From the NCBI RefSeq assembly GCF_013839445.1, contig NZ_JACDIT010000005.1, positions 1 through 64,000 on the forward strand: 64,000 bases of DNA, read 5' to 3'. The DNA is from Chthonobacter albigriseus. GTDB taxonomy: Bacteria; Pseudomonadota; Alphaproteobacteria; Rhizobiales; Pleomorphomonadaceae. The stretch's first letter is position 1. The number at the start of each line of letters is the position of its first letter. The notes beneath the pieces are model-generated. The model was not told where the DNA came from and did no database searches. It saw only the letters and a program-made list of their open reading frames with translations. Positions 17,969 through 29,462 of this stretch are shown here, piece by piece. Both the position numbers and the translations under genes were made by a program.

Positions 17969-19399
17969 TCAGTGAACCAGGATGTTGCGGAAACTCCAGG
18001 GCTCCAGCGTATCGATATCTTCCGGGAAGAAGCCTGGGCGCCCGTGCAGCGGCGTCCAGTCCGTGTAGGCGCCGGACAACTTGCCAAGATAGGGCGTCTG
18101 GACCTCCAGGCAGCGGCGGAAGTCCATCTCGTCCGCTTCCACGATGCCCTCGGCAGGGTTCTCCAACGCCCAGACCATCCCGGCCAGGACGGCGGAACTG
18201 ACCTGGAGCCCGGTGGCGTTCTGGTAGGGGGCGAGGGTTCGCGCTTCCTCGACCGTCAGTTTGGAGCCGTACCAGTAGCCGTTCCGGCCATGTCCATAAA
18301 GCAGGACGCCGAGCTCGTCGTAGCCGTCGACAAGTTCCTCCTCGCCAAGAACGTGCCTCACCGGCTGAGCCTCGCCGGCTCGCCCAAACATCTCGTGCAG
18401 CGAGAGAACCGCGTCGTTGCAGGGGTGGTAGGCATAGTGGCAGGTGGGCCGGAACTCGGGAGCCGCGGGGTCGCCGACCGTGTAGTAGTCGGCAATCGAT
18501 ATGGCTTCGTTGTGCGTAACCAGGAAGCCGAACTGAGCGCCGAGCGTCGGGCACCAGGTCCGCACGCGGGTGTCGGCCCCCGGCTGAAGAAGGTAGATCG
18601 CGGCTTTGCAGCCGGTCTCATGCTCTCGCGCGGTTTCCGGCTTCCAGGTTTCGTGGGTGCCCCAGCCGAGTTCGGCGGGCTGCAGGCCTTCCGAGATGAA
18701 GCCCTCCACCGACCAGGTGTTCCAGAACGTGTTCATCGGCTTTGGAAGACGCGCGCGCTGGGTATCGCGCTCGGCGACGTGAATGCCCTTGACGCCCGTC
18801 GCCTGCATCAGCGCGGCCCAACCGGCGCGATCGGTCGGTTCAACGGCATCGATCCCGAGGTCGCGTGCGAGGTCGACAAGGGCAGCCTTGACGAACCAGG
18901 AGACCATGCCTGGATTGGCGCCGCAGCAGGAGACGGCCGTCGTGCCGCCGGGGTTTTCACGGCGCTCAGCGAGGACGCTTTCGCGCAGACGGTAGTTCGA
19001 CCGCGTCGCGGGATCAGCGCTTTGGTCGAAATAGAACCCGAGCCACGGCTCCACGACCGTGTCGATGTAGAGAGCGCCGAGTTCGCGGCACAGCTTCATC
19101 ATGTCCAGGGAGGAGGTGTCGACCGAGAGGTTGACGCAGAAGCCCTGGCCCTCGCCTGCGGTGAGAAGAGGGGTCAGGAGCTCGCGATAATTTTCGCGGG
19201 TGACGGCGGCCTGGATGTAACGGATGCCGCGCTCGTCCAGAAGAACTCTGTCGGTATCGACCGGGTCGATGACCACGAAGCGAGATTTGTCGAATTCAAG
19301 GTGCCGCTCCAAGAGCGGAAGAGTGCCTCGGCCGATGGATCCGAAACCGACCATGACGATCGGACCTGTAACCGTGCCGTGCACGCGCGATGAATTCAT
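17969..19399 (-). CDS. hss: Homospermidine synthase
   Basis: The 476-aa NAD-dependent enzyme makes sym-homospermidine from two putrescines (or putrescine and spermidine), a polyamine typical of Rhizobiales. The N-terminal dinucleotide fold VMVGFGSIGRGTLPLL is at about 15-30. The active-site neighbourhood includes DTVVEPW, CGANPGMVSWF, NTFWNTWSVEGF, WGTHE and HNEAISIADYY. The length is normal. A GGAGAGG ribosome-binding site and a promoter-like TATAAA precede the ATG. Together with the decarboxylase at 31.8 kb it gives a putrescine-to-homospermidine route. Confidence 0.95.
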   Translation of the reverse strand: MNSSRVHGTVTGPIVMVGFGSIGRGTLPLLERHLEFDKSRFVVIDPVDTDRVLLDERGIRYIQAAVTRENYRELLTPLLTAGEGQGFCVNLSVDTSSLDMMKLCRELGALYIDTVVEPWLGFYFDQSADPATRSNYRLRESVLAERRENPGGTTAVSCCGANPGMVSWFVKAALVDLARDLGIDAVEPTDRAGWAALMQATGVKGIHVAERDTQRARLPKPMNTFWNTWSVEGFISEGLQPAELGWGTHETWKPETAREHETGCKAAIYLLQPGADTRVRTWCPTLGAQFGFLVTHNEAISIADYYTVGDPAAPEFRPTCHYAYHPCNDAVLSLHEMFGRAGEAQPVRHVLGEEELVDGYDELGVLLYGHGRNGYWYGSKLTVEEARTLAPYQNATGLQVSSAVLAGMVWALENPAEGIVEADEMDFRRCLEVQTPYLGKLSGAYTDWTPLHGRPGFFPEDIDTLEPWSFRNILVH

Positions 19400-19433
19400 T
19401 CAAACCTCTCCTTTCGTTCGGGACTTCTCCGAA

Positions 19434-19461
19434 TTTATACGGGGATCACTCGGGACGTCAT
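19434..19461 (-). promoter_or_regulatory. Possible hss promoter
   Basis: On the minus strand ATGACG (19456-19461) and TATAAA (19434-19439) are 16 bp apart, 35 bp ahead of the hss start codon. The -10 is strong and the -35 moderate. Confidence 0.35.
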
Positions 19462-19518
19462 CGTCTCTACCGAGCGCCTCGTGATTCACCAGATGCGGGT
19501 TTGCGAGTCAAGAGTTGA

Positions 19519-19544
19519 CGCGCCGCGGAATTCCGCAGCGCGTT
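19519..19544. repeat. 26-bp near-perfect palindrome between hemH and hss
   Basis: ACGCGC-C-GCGGAATTCCGC-A-GCGCGT reads the same on both strands at 24 of 26 positions. It sits 26 bp past the hemH stop. It lacks a T tract on either side, so it is not a classical terminator, though it could act as a hairpin that protects or ends the hemH mRNA. Confidence 0.5.
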
Positions 19545-19570
19545 AGATGTGGAACGTGCGAAGTGGGCAA

Positions 19571-20632
19571 TCAGATCCAGCCGCCGAGTTCACGTCTGAC
19601 GACGGCCTCGATGACGTCCATCCCCGGTTCGCTGTCGTTCATGCAGGGAATGAAGCTGAACTTCTCGCCGCCGTTGTGGAGGAAGATCTCGCCATTCTCG
19701 ACGGCCAGTTCCTCGAGGGTTTCCAGGCAGTCCGAGACGAAGCCGGGTGCGACGATCGCCAAGCGCTTGACGCCGGACTTGGCGAGAGCCTCCACCGTCT
19801 TGTCGGTGTAGGGCTGCAGCCATTCCTCCGGTCCGAATCGAGACTGGAAGGTGACGCGCAGACGGTCCTTGCTCCAGCCGAGTCGCTCCCTCAGCAGCCG
19901 CGCCGTCTTCATGCAATGGCAGTGGTAGGGATCGCCCTTTTCGAAGTAGCTCTTCGGGATGCCATGGAACGAGGTCAGGACGACCTCGGGCTCGAAATCG
20001 AGGGTTGCAAGATGCCCCTCGATCGAGCGCGCGAGGGCATCGATGTAGACGGGATCATCATGGTAGGGCGGAACCGTGCGGACCGCGGTCTGCCAGCGCT
20101 CCTTCAGAAGGAGCTCGAAGACCTTGTCGTTCACGGTCGCGGTGGTGGACGCGGCGTACTGCGGGTAAAGCGGGAAGACCAGGATCCGGTCGCAGCCCTC
20201 GGCCTTCAAAGCCTTCAAGCGTTCAGCGATCGACGGCGTTCCGTAGCGCATCGCCCAATCGACCGTGACATTGGAATGGCCCGAGATCCGGGCAGCCAGC
20301 TTCTCGGACTGGCTGCGGGTGAAGGTGCGAAGCGGGCTCTCGTCGCGCTCGGTGTTCCAGATCGTCTCGTAATCCTTGCCCTTCTTCTGGGGACGGGTGT
20401 TGAGAACGATGCCGTAGAGGATCGGGTACCACACCGCACGCGGCCACTCGATGACGCGTCGGTCGGTCAGGAACTCCTCAAGATAACGGCGCATGGACTT
20501 GCGATCGGTCCCGTCCGGGGTGCCGAGGTTGACCAGCAGGATCCCGACGCGACCGGTTGCGACGGCGGGATGCCCGTCAGGCAACTGCATCGGGGTCGGC
20601 ACCGGCGGCTTGCCGACGTTGATCATGTCCAT
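19571..20632 (-). CDS. hemH: Ferrochelatase
   Basis: This 353-aa enzyme inserts Fe(II) into protoporphyrin IX, the last step of haem synthesis. The catalytic histidine is in TSFHGIPKSYF and the conserved glutamate region in CLETLEELA. The N-terminal part has ILLVNLGTPD and the family signature FPLYPQYAASTTA. The start at 20632 has GGAG 8 nt upstream; the open frame continues 48 codons further but those residues do not resemble the family. It is divergent from the 5'-nucleotidase gene across 186 bp. Confidence 0.96.
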   Translation of the reverse strand: MDMINVGKPPVPTPMQLPDGHPAVATGRVGILLVNLGTPDGTDRKSMRRYLEEFLTDRRVIEWPRAVWYPILYGIVLNTRPQKKGKDYETIWNTERDESPLRTFTRSQSEKLAARISGHSNVTVDWAMRYGTPSIAERLKALKAEGCDRILVFPLYPQYAASTTATVNDKVFELLLKERWQTAVRTVPPYHDDPVYIDALARSIEGHLATLDFEPEVVLTSFHGIPKSYFEKGDPYHCHCMKTARLLRERLGWSKDRLRVTFQSRFGPEEWLQPYTDKTVEALAKSGVKRLAIVAPGFVSDCLETLEELAVENGEIFLHNGGEKFSFIPCMNDSEPGMDVIEAVVRRELGGWI

Positions 20633-20818
20633 AACCACACTCCAGAAAAGAACAGTCGCGCAGCCTCGGCGCGCTCCCCTGGTCTCGCATACGAAGCGAG
20701 CCCCTACCAGGATCACCCATCCGGACCCTCCCTTTTGTGGGTGGATCCAGCGGATTCTGCCATAGGCATCATACAAACTTGGGCCATAATAGCCCTAGTT
20801 CAACCGGAGGCACACGAC

Positions 20819-22339
20819 ATGGTCGCCAATGCCAGGACATGCTCTGCCGTCGCATCGATTCTGCTCGGCGGCGTGCTGTCGATCGCCACCGCCACGGTGG
20901 CACTCGCCGATACCGTGAATATCACGCTGCTCCTCGTCAACGACATCTACAAGCTGTCCGGCGACAAGGAACGGGGCGGTTTCGCGCGGCTGGCCAGCGT
21001 TGCGCGTGCCGAGCGGGAGAAGGGCGGAAACCTGCTCTATGTTCACGCCGGCGATACGATATCTCCGTCGCTGATGTCCGGCTTCGACCAAGGCGCGCAC
21101 GTGATCGAGCTTCTCAACGTCGTGCCGCCCGACGTGTTCGTACCCGGCAACCACGAGTACGACTTCGGAGCGGAGGTCTTCAAGAAGCGGTTGTCGGAGT
21201 CCAAGTTCGGCTGGTTCGCGGACAACCTCACGCAGGCCGACGGCTCGCCCGTGCCGGGTGTCAAAGGGCATGAGATCCGCGACATCGGCGGGGTCAAGGT
21301 CGGGCTCGTTCCTCTGACGGCGGACGACAGTCCGGTAAAATCGACCCCCGGCGACCTGAAGTTCCTGCCGACCGTGGAAACTGCGATCAGCAACGCGAAG
21401 GCGTTGAAGGGGGAAGGTGCGGACATCCTGGTGGCAGTTGTCCATGCCAACCGCGCGCAGGACCGGGAGCTCTACGACAGCGGTGCCTTCGACGTGGTGC
21501 TCACCGGTGATGACCACGACCTCGCCCTCTTCTACGACGGCAAGAAGCTGATGGTGGAGAGCGCCGAGGAGGCCAACTACGTGACCGCAATCGATCTGGC
21601 GGTGGACGTGGAGGAGAAGGACGGCAAGCGCAGCGTCAGCTGGCATCCGACTTTCCGGATCATCGACACGGCAACCGTGAAGCCGGATCCCGCCACGCAG
21701 GCCGTCGTCGAGAAATACGAAGCCGAACTGTCCAAGGAACTCGACGTAGCGCTGGGCAAGACCTCCGGCGATCTCGACAGCCGGAAGGCTACCGTCAGGA
21801 CGGGCGAGGCTGCGATCGGCAACCTGATCGCCGACGCCATGAAGGTGGCTGTCGGAGCCGATCTGGCGATCACGAACGGCGGCGGCATCCGCGGCAACAA
21901 GACCTACGCGGCGGGAAGCGAGATCACGCGGCGGGACGTGCTCACCGAACTGCCGTTCGGGAATCGCACGGTGCTCCTGGAACTGACGGGCAGCGATGTC
22001 ATCGCCGCCCTGGAGAACGGCGTTTCCGACGTGGAGAACTCGGCCGGTCGCTTCCCCCAGGTCTCGGGCATCACGGTGGTCTACGATCCGAAGAAGAAGC
22101 CGGGCGAACGGATCGTCTCCGTGACGGCAGGCGGGCAACCGATCGATCCGGCGAAGACGTACAAGGTGGCCACCAACGACTACGTGGCCAAGGGCGGCGA
22201 CGGCTACACCGCGTTCCGCGCGGGCAAGGTGATCTATGGCGAGCGGGACGCCAAGCTGATGGCCAACGACGTCATGGCCTACCTGCGGTCGGCCGGCCAG
22301 GTCGACTCCAAGGTGGAAGGGCGTGTGACGACGCAGTGA
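20819..22339 (+). CDS. Periplasmic 5'-nucleotidase / UshA-type metallophosphatase
   Basis: The 506-aa protein begins with a Sec signal peptide (about 31 residues ending in ALA-D). An N-terminal metallophosphoesterase domain follows with HAGDT, GNHEYDFG and GDDH metal-site motifs, then a C-terminal nucleotidase domain with NGGGIR, ELPFGN and NDYVAKGGDGY. It would release nucleosides and phosphate from nucleotides outside the inner membrane. One change is notable: the first metal motif, usually DxHG/DxH, reads NDIYK here, so one metal ligand may be altered. Start supported by GGAGG 8 nt upstream. Confidence 0.92.
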   Translation: MVANARTCSAVASILLGGVLSIATATVALADTVNITLLLVNDIYKLSGDKERGGFARLASVARAEREKGGNLLYVHAGDTISPSLMSGFDQGAHVIELLNVVPPDVFVPGNHEYDFGAEVFKKRLSESKFGWFADNLTQADGSPVPGVKGHEIRDIGGVKVGLVPLTADDSPVKSTPGDLKFLPTVETAISNAKALKGEGADILVAVVHANRAQDRELYDSGAFDVVLTGDDHDLALFYDGKKLMVESAEEANYVTAIDLAVDVEEKDGKRSVSWHPTFRIIDTATVKPDPATQAVVEKYEAELSKELDVALGKTSGDLDSRKATVRTGEAAIGNLIADAMKVAVGADLAITNGGGIRGNKTYAAGSEITRRDVLTELPFGNRTVLLELTGSDVIAALENGVSDVENSAGRFPQVSGITVVYDPKKKPGERIVSVTAGGQPIDPAKTYKVATNDYVAKGGDGYTAFRAGKVIYGERDAKLMANDVMAYLRSAGQVDSKVEGRVTTQ

Positions 22340-22577
22340 AGCCTCAGCTTGCGGGACGTGTCGTACTTCAGCGGCTCGTCCCGCTTCGGCTGCGGTGCCG
22401 CTACGGAGTCCGGCTGCTTTGCGCGACGGCGGGAAAGCAGCGGCCAATCCCGTACCGGCTCGCTTGGCCGACGGCCGAAAACCTGTTATCCGGCGAATGT
22501 CGCGGTGCCCATCTGTCAGCGCCGACACTCAACCAACAAGAATCCGATCCGATCATCCGGCAGGGGGAACGCAAGAC

Positions 22578-23120
22578 ATGGCAGGCTTGTTGGCGCTGAG
22601 CCGCGCGATCGATCGGCTCAACATGATCGTGCACAAGTCAGTCATGTGGCTGGTGCTGGTTGCGATTCTCGTCAGCGCTGGCAATGCGGTGATGCGCAAG
22701 CTCTTCTCGATGAGCTCCAACGCTTTCCTTGAAGCGCAGTGGTACCTGTTTTCGGCGGTCTTCCTGCTGGCCGCCGCTTATGCGCTGCAGAAAGGAGAGC
22801 ACGTGAAGATCGATCTGGTCTACGGCAGGCTCAGCCGGCGGACGCAGATCTGGATCGAGATCCTCGGCACGTTGTTCTTCCTGTTTCCGTTCTGCTTCAT
22901 CACCGTCGTCCTGGTCTGGCCTGTGGTCGCCGACAAGCTTGCGACCGGCGAAACGTCGGCCAACGCCGGCGGGCTGGCGATGTGGCCGGTGTGGATGATG
23001 ATTCCCGCTGGCTTCATCCTGCTTGCACTACAAGGGCTATCGGAGCTCATCAAACGGTTCGCGTTTCTCGCTGGTGCGGCGCCGGATCCGGCCTCCCATC
23101 ACGAGAAGCCCGCCCACTGA
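22578..23120 (+). CDS. dctQ: TRAP transporter small permease
   Basis: The 180-aa protein has four hydrophobic helices, with the DctQ-family features ANAVMRKLF-like first loop and EAQWYLFSAVFLLAAAYALQKGEHVKID. It partners the large permease to drive sodium-coupled uptake of an organic acid delivered by a periplasmic binding protein. The ATG at 22578 is chosen over the longer open frame (from 22395) because GGGGGA sits just upstream and the family begins here. dctM follows 21 bp later. Confidence 0.94.
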   Translation: MAGLLALSRAIDRLNMIVHKSVMWLVLVAILVSAGNAVMRKLFSMSSNAFLEAQWYLFSAVFLLAAAYALQKGEHVKIDLVYGRLSRRTQIWIEILGTLFFLFPFCFITVVLVWPVVADKLATGETSANAGGLAMWPVWMMIPAGFILLALQGLSELIKRFAFLAGAAPDPASHHEKPAH

Positions 23121-23141
23121 TCCGCCAAGGAGACGATCCGC

Positions 23142-24749
23142 ATGACCGCCTTCTTCGTGGAAAATCTTGCCCCGATCATGTTCCTGTCGCTGGTGGTCGT
23201 GCTGCTGCTCGGCTATCCCGTGGCCTTCGCGCTCGCCGCAAACGGCTTCATCTTCGGGCTGATCGGCATCGAACTCGGCCTTCTTTCGCCCAATCTGTTC
23301 GGCGCCATTCCGGACCGCATCTTCGGCGTGATGTCGAACGAGACGTTGCTGGCGATCCCGTTCTTCACCTTCATGGGGCTGATCCTGGAGCGTTCCGGGA
23401 TGGCGGAGGAACTGCTGGATACGATCGGCCAGCTGTTCGGGCCGATCCGCGGCGGCCTCGCCTACGCGGTGATCTTCGTCGGCGCGCTTCTCGCCGCCAC
23501 GACCGGCGTGGTCGCGGCGTCCGTCATCTCGATGGGCCTGATCTCGCTGCCGATCATGCTGCGCTACGGTTACGACCGGCGTGTCGCTGCCGGGACAATC
23601 GCGGCTTCCGGCACGCTGGCGCAGATCATCCCGCCTAGCCTGGTCCTCATCGTCCTTGCAGACCAGCTCGGCCGGTCGGTGGGCGACATGTACGAGGGCG
23701 CCCTTTATCCGGGTCTGCTGCTCACCGCCCTCTACGCCGGTTTCATTCTGCTGGTGTCGATCTTCAAGCCGGAGTTCGTGCCGGCCCTGCCTCCGGAAGC
23801 CCGCACGCTGCGCGGCGCCAAGCTCCTGATGCGCGTTGTCACGACACTGATCCCGCCCCTGGTCCTGATCTTCCTCGTGCTCGGCACCATCTTCATCGGC
23901 CTCGCGACGCCCACCGAAGGCGGTGCGATGGGAGCGGTGGGGGCCCTGATCCTGGCGTTCATCAATCGCCGCCTGACGGGCAAGATGATCCTGCAGGCCC
24001 TGGATGCGACGACGAGGCTGTCGGCCTTCGTGGTGTTCATCCTGCTCGGCGCCCGCGTGTTCTCGCTGACTTTCTACGGCGTCGACGGGCATCTCTGGGT
24101 GGAGCACCTGCTGGCTGCGATCCCTGGTGGTGAACTCGGCTTCCTGATCGTCGTCAACATCCTGGTGTTTCTGCTCGCCTTCTTCCTGGACTTCTTCGAG
24201 CTGGCGTTCATCATCGTGCCGCTGCTGGCCCCGGTGGCCGACAAGCTCGGTATCGACCTGATCTGGTTCGGCGTGCTCCTCGGCGTCAACATGCAGACGA
24301 GCTTCATGCACCCGCCGTTCGGGTTCGCGCTGTTCTACCTGCGCTCGGTCGCGCCGGAGAAGCCCTATGTGGACAAGGTGACGGGAAAGCTCACGCCGCC
24401 GGTGACTTCGGGGCAGATCTACATGGGCTCGATCCCCTATGTGATCATCCAGATCATCATGGTGGCGATCGTCATCGCCTTCCCGCGGCTCGTGACGCAT
24501 TACAAGGACGATCAGATCGTCGTCGATCCGTCGAAGGTGCAGATCAACGTGCCGATGCCCGGCGGAGAGGGCGGCAACCCGTTCGGCGATGCCGGCAACC
24601 CCTTCGGCGCCCCCGCTGGCGGCGATCCGGGCGCGGTGCCCGGCGCCCTTCCGGCTCCGTCCTTCGGGGCGCCGGCGCCGGCTCCGGATCCCACGGCGCC
24701 CGGCGGGCTTCCTGCGCCCACATTCGGCGCTCCCGCTCCGCAGCCCTGA
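23142..24749 (+). CDS. dctM: TRAP transporter large permease with Pro/Gly/Ala-rich tail
   Basis: This 535-aa protein carries the transport path of the TRAP system, with about twelve helices, the early LLLGYPVAFALAANG motif and IPPSLVLIVLADQLGRSVGDMYEGALYPGL in the middle. The MQTSFMHPPFGFALFYLRSVAP region and PEKPYVDKVTG loop match the 2-oxoacid/lactate (TakPQM-like) branch. The last 70 or so residues are unusual: a low-complexity periplasmic or cytoplasmic tail rich in Pro, Gly and Ala with repeated GNPFG and LPAPSFGAPAP units. GGAG precedes the start. A bidirectional terminator follows. Confidence 0.94.
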   Translation: MTAFFVENLAPIMFLSLVVVLLLGYPVAFALAANGFIFGLIGIELGLLSPNLFGAIPDRIFGVMSNETLLAIPFFTFMGLILERSGMAEELLDTIGQLFGPIRGGLAYAVIFVGALLAATTGVVAASVISMGLISLPIMLRYGYDRRVAAGTIAASGTLAQIIPPSLVLIVLADQLGRSVGDMYEGALYPGLLLTALYAGFILLVSIFKPEFVPALPPEARTLRGAKLLMRVVTTLIPPLVLIFLVLGTIFIGLATPTEGGAMGAVGALILAFINRRLTGKMILQALDATTRLSAFVVFILLGARVFSLTFYGVDGHLWVEHLLAAIPGGELGFLIVVNILVFLLAFFLDFFELAFIIVPLLAPVADKLGIDLIWFGVLLGVNMQTSFMHPPFGFALFYLRSVAPEKPYVDKVTGKLTPPVTSGQIYMGSIPYVIIQIIMVAIVIAFPRLVTHYKDDQIVVDPSKVQINVPMPGGEGGNPFGDAGNPFGAPAGGDPGAVPGALPAPSFGAPAPAPDPTAPGGLPAPTFGAPAPQP

Positions 24750-24752
24750 CGG

Positions 24753-24782
24753 AAAGGCCGGCGCCTTGCAGCGCCGCCCTTT
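24753..24782. terminator. Bidirectional terminator between dctM and the first TRAP binding protein
   Basis: AAAGG-c-CGGCGC and GCGCCG-c-CCTTT form an 11-pair stem with one mismatch and a 6-nt loop, flanked by A/T on both sides. It separates convergent transcripts. Confidence 0.75.
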
Positions 24783-24809
24783 CGATTCTGACGGGTTTGC
24801 AGATCGGAC

Positions 24810-27376
<2,567 letters not shown>

Positions 27377-27481
27377 CTATTGCCGTCGCTCTGCGTTCCG
27401 TCGGCAGCAAGGTTGCGCCGACCCCTCCGGTCGACGCGTGGCCGATGGCGGGCACCTTATCGAGTCCGATGTATTCATTCG

Positions 27482-27494
27482 ACACATTATGTGT
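27482..27494. promoter_or_regulatory. 13-bp palindrome between binding protein 2 and the amidotransferase gene
   Basis: ACACATTATGTGT is symmetric apart from its central base. It stands in an AT-rich patch of the 277-bp divergent gap. The size suits a GntR- or LacI-type dimer site. No regulator gene is adjacent, so the binder is unknown. Confidence 0.35.
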
Positions 27495-27611
27495 GACCGG
27501 GCCTGCTTCTACGACGAATGACTAATCATCCTCGCGGCGGTCGGCGCGCAGCGCTTGACGGAACAGCGGCCAGTTCCGTATCTCGTGGGAGAAATCGCCA
27601 CGGGAAGCGCC

Positions 27612-28382
27612 ATGGTCACGCCGGTTGTCCTCGTTTCACCCGATGTCCGCCAATTCCAGGGCTACGACTGGCATGCGGCGCCTCAGTCCTACCTGGACGC
27701 CACGCTGACGCGGGCCGGGGCCATTCCAGTCATCCTGCCGGCCTTTGGGGACCGCCTGGACCTCGATGCCGTGCTCGACCGGGTGGACGGCGTCGTGATG
27801 ACCGGTTCGCGGTCCAATGTGCATCCGGCTCTTTATGGCCGCGTTGCCAGCGAACGCGACGAACCGTTCGATCCCGCGCGGGATGCGACGACCTTGCCGT
27901 TGATCCGGCGGGCGATCGAGCGGGGTATCCCGATCCTGTGCATCTGCCGCGGCCTGCAGGAACTCAACGTCGCGTTGGGCGGCACCCTGGTCGGCGAGAT
28001 CCAGGAAGAAGATGGCCGCATGGATCACCGCGCGCCCGAATCAGAGATCCAGGAGATCCGCTTCGCCATCCGTCATCCGGTTTCCCTGACGCCGGGCGGG
28101 TGCCTCGGACGGATCCTCCAGAGCGACAGTGTCGACGTCAACTCGCTCCACCGACAGGCTATCGGCGCTCTCTCGCACAGGCTCCAGGTGGAGGCCGTCG
28201 CGGACGACGGGACAATCGAGGCCGTATCGGTGCGGGATGCACCCGGTTTCACACTCGGTGTGCAGTGGCACCCGGAGTACTGGGCGAAATCAGACCTGGC
28301 TTCGGGCCGGATCTTCGAGGCGTTCGGTGATGCCGCCCGGGCCTTTGCCGCGCGGCGGATCCTGCCCTCCGCGGCCGAGTGA
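27612..28382 (+). CDS. PuuD-like gamma-glutamyl-gamma-aminobutyrate hydrolase
   Basis: This 256-aa class I glutamine-amidotransferase-like (C26) hydrolase probably cleaves gamma-glutamyl-GABA to glutamate and GABA in putrescine breakdown, or a similar gamma-glutamyl amide. The nucleophile Cys is in LCICRGLQELN, the catalytic His-Glu in QWHPE. VMTGSRSNVHP and VNSLHRQAI are typical of the family. The ATG at 27612 gives the same length as E. coli PuuD; an upstream TTG at 27555 would add 19 residues. No other puu genes are adjacent. Confidence 0.87.
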   Translation: MVTPVVLVSPDVRQFQGYDWHAAPQSYLDATLTRAGAIPVILPAFGDRLDLDAVLDRVDGVVMTGSRSNVHPALYGRVASERDEPFDPARDATTLPLIRRAIERGIPILCICRGLQELNVALGGTLVGEIQEEDGRMDHRAPESEIQEIRFAIRHPVSLTPGGCLGRILQSDSVDVNSLHRQAIGALSHRLQVEAVADDGTIEAVSVRDAPGFTLGVQWHPEYWAKSDLASGRIFEAFGDAARAFAARRILPSAAE

Positions 28383-28385
28383 ACC

Positions 28386-29462
28386 TCAGCCGGTCAGACT
28401 GGCGCCCAGCATCAGCAGACCGAAGCCGAGCACGACGACCGCCCCGAGTGCTTCGAAGCCGACGTGGACCCGGCGCGCCATGGTGCTGTTCGCACCGGAC
28501 AGGCGCTCCGCGACGCCGCGCGCGGAGACGGCCAGCAGCGTGAGGGTGGCAACGGTCAGCCCGGTTCCGAGCGCCATTGCGACGGTGGCGGCCATGCCGG
28601 CCCAGTAGAGGCCCTGGCTGAGCGCGAAGACCAGTACGATCAAGGCACCGGTGCAGGGACGCAGGCCAACCGCTGCAATCGTGCTCCATGCCTTGACGAG
28701 ATCGAGCCGACCGGATGCCTGCTCGAGCGTCGGCGCGTGGCCATGACCACAGCTGCAGTCGGGGCCGTGGTCGTGATGGTGGTGCGATCCGTGATGATTG
28801 TGCGATCCGTCATGATGGTGCGCATGGCCGTCGTGTCGATGGTGAGCGACCTGGACGAGCAAGCCTCCATGTCCCTCTCCCGCAGCGACAGTGACGAGAA
28901 CCGGAGCATAGCGTTCGCCTGTCCAGGCGACCACCGGGACGATGATCTTGCGCCAGACGAGCCATAGACCGAGCCCGGTGATGAGCAGGAAGGACCCCAG
29001 CTCGAGCCACTCGGCCGTCCTGGTCATGGCCATCGATGTCGCGCCGAGAAGGAACGCTGCGATCGTCACGAGGACGATTGCGGTCACGGCCTGGGCCAGC
29101 GACGACAACAGCGCCAGCACGGCGCCGTTCCGGGCCGTCTCCCGGTTGGCGAGGACGTAGGCCGAGACGATCGCCTTACCATGCCCGGGGCCTGCGGCGT
29201 GGAGCACGCCATAGGCGAAGGACAGGCCCATCAGCCATACCCCGGCAGTGCCGTCAGCCTTCATGCGGCCGACCTCGCCGGTCATCGCCTTGTAGAAAGC
29301 GCGCTGCTCCACGGCGATCCAATGAAACAGGCCCGGCAGGAAGCCGCCGCCCGAAGGAGCGGGCTCGGGAAGGCCGACACCGAAGGGCGAGGCCGCATGC
29401 GCCGTCGCCGCAAGACAGGCAATCGCCAACAGTGTGGCGGCGAGGGCGGCGATGCCTTTCAT
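28386..29462 (-). CDS. NicO/RcnA-type nickel-cobalt transporter
   Basis: This 358-aa protein has an N-terminal signal-like helix and about six transmembrane helices. The NicO signature GVLHAAGPGHGKAIVSAY lies near residue 90, and AVGLRPCTGALIVLVFAL in the second half. Between helices is a long loop with many histidines and a CSCGHGHA cysteine pair (about residues 210-245), a likely metal-gathering region. The ATG (29462) overlaps the upstream DUF1007 stop as ATGA, so the two are co-translated. Direction (uptake or efflux) is not certain; the DUF1007 partner is usually taken to favour uptake. Confidence 0.9.
   Translation of the reverse strand: MKGIAALAATLLAIACLAATAHAASPFGVGLPEPAPSGGGFLPGLFHWIAVEQRAFYKAMTGEVGRMKADGTAGVWLMGLSFAYGVLHAAGPGHGKAIVSAYVLANRETARNGAVLALLSSLAQAVTAIVLVTIAAFLLGATSMAMTRTAEWLELGSFLLITGLGLWLVWRKIIVPVVAWTGERYAPVLVTVAAGEGHGGLLVQVAHHRHDGHAHHHDGSHNHHGSHHHHDHGPDCSCGHGHAPTLEQASGRLDLVKAWSTIAAVGLRPCTGALIVLVFALSQGLYWAGMAATVAMALGTGLTVATLTLLAVSARGVAERLSGANSTMARRVHVGFEALGAVVVLGFGLLMLGASLTG

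Noticed and set aside
17288..19393. 701-codon plus-strand open frame across the membrane protein and hss
   Set aside because: Antisense to homospermidine synthase; no domain and biased composition.
19547..20818. Long N-terminal extension of the 5'-nucleotidase reading frame
   Set aside because: It is antisense to ferrochelatase. The Sec signal peptide and a strong ribosome-binding site place the true start at 20819.
20795..22528. 577-codon minus-strand frame opposite the nucleotidase
   Set aside because: Shadow of a well-supported gene; no family similarity.
23037..24500. 487-codon minus-strand frame opposite dctM
   Set aside because: Composition is dominated by Arg, His, Asp and Gln, the reverse complement of hydrophobic helix codons.
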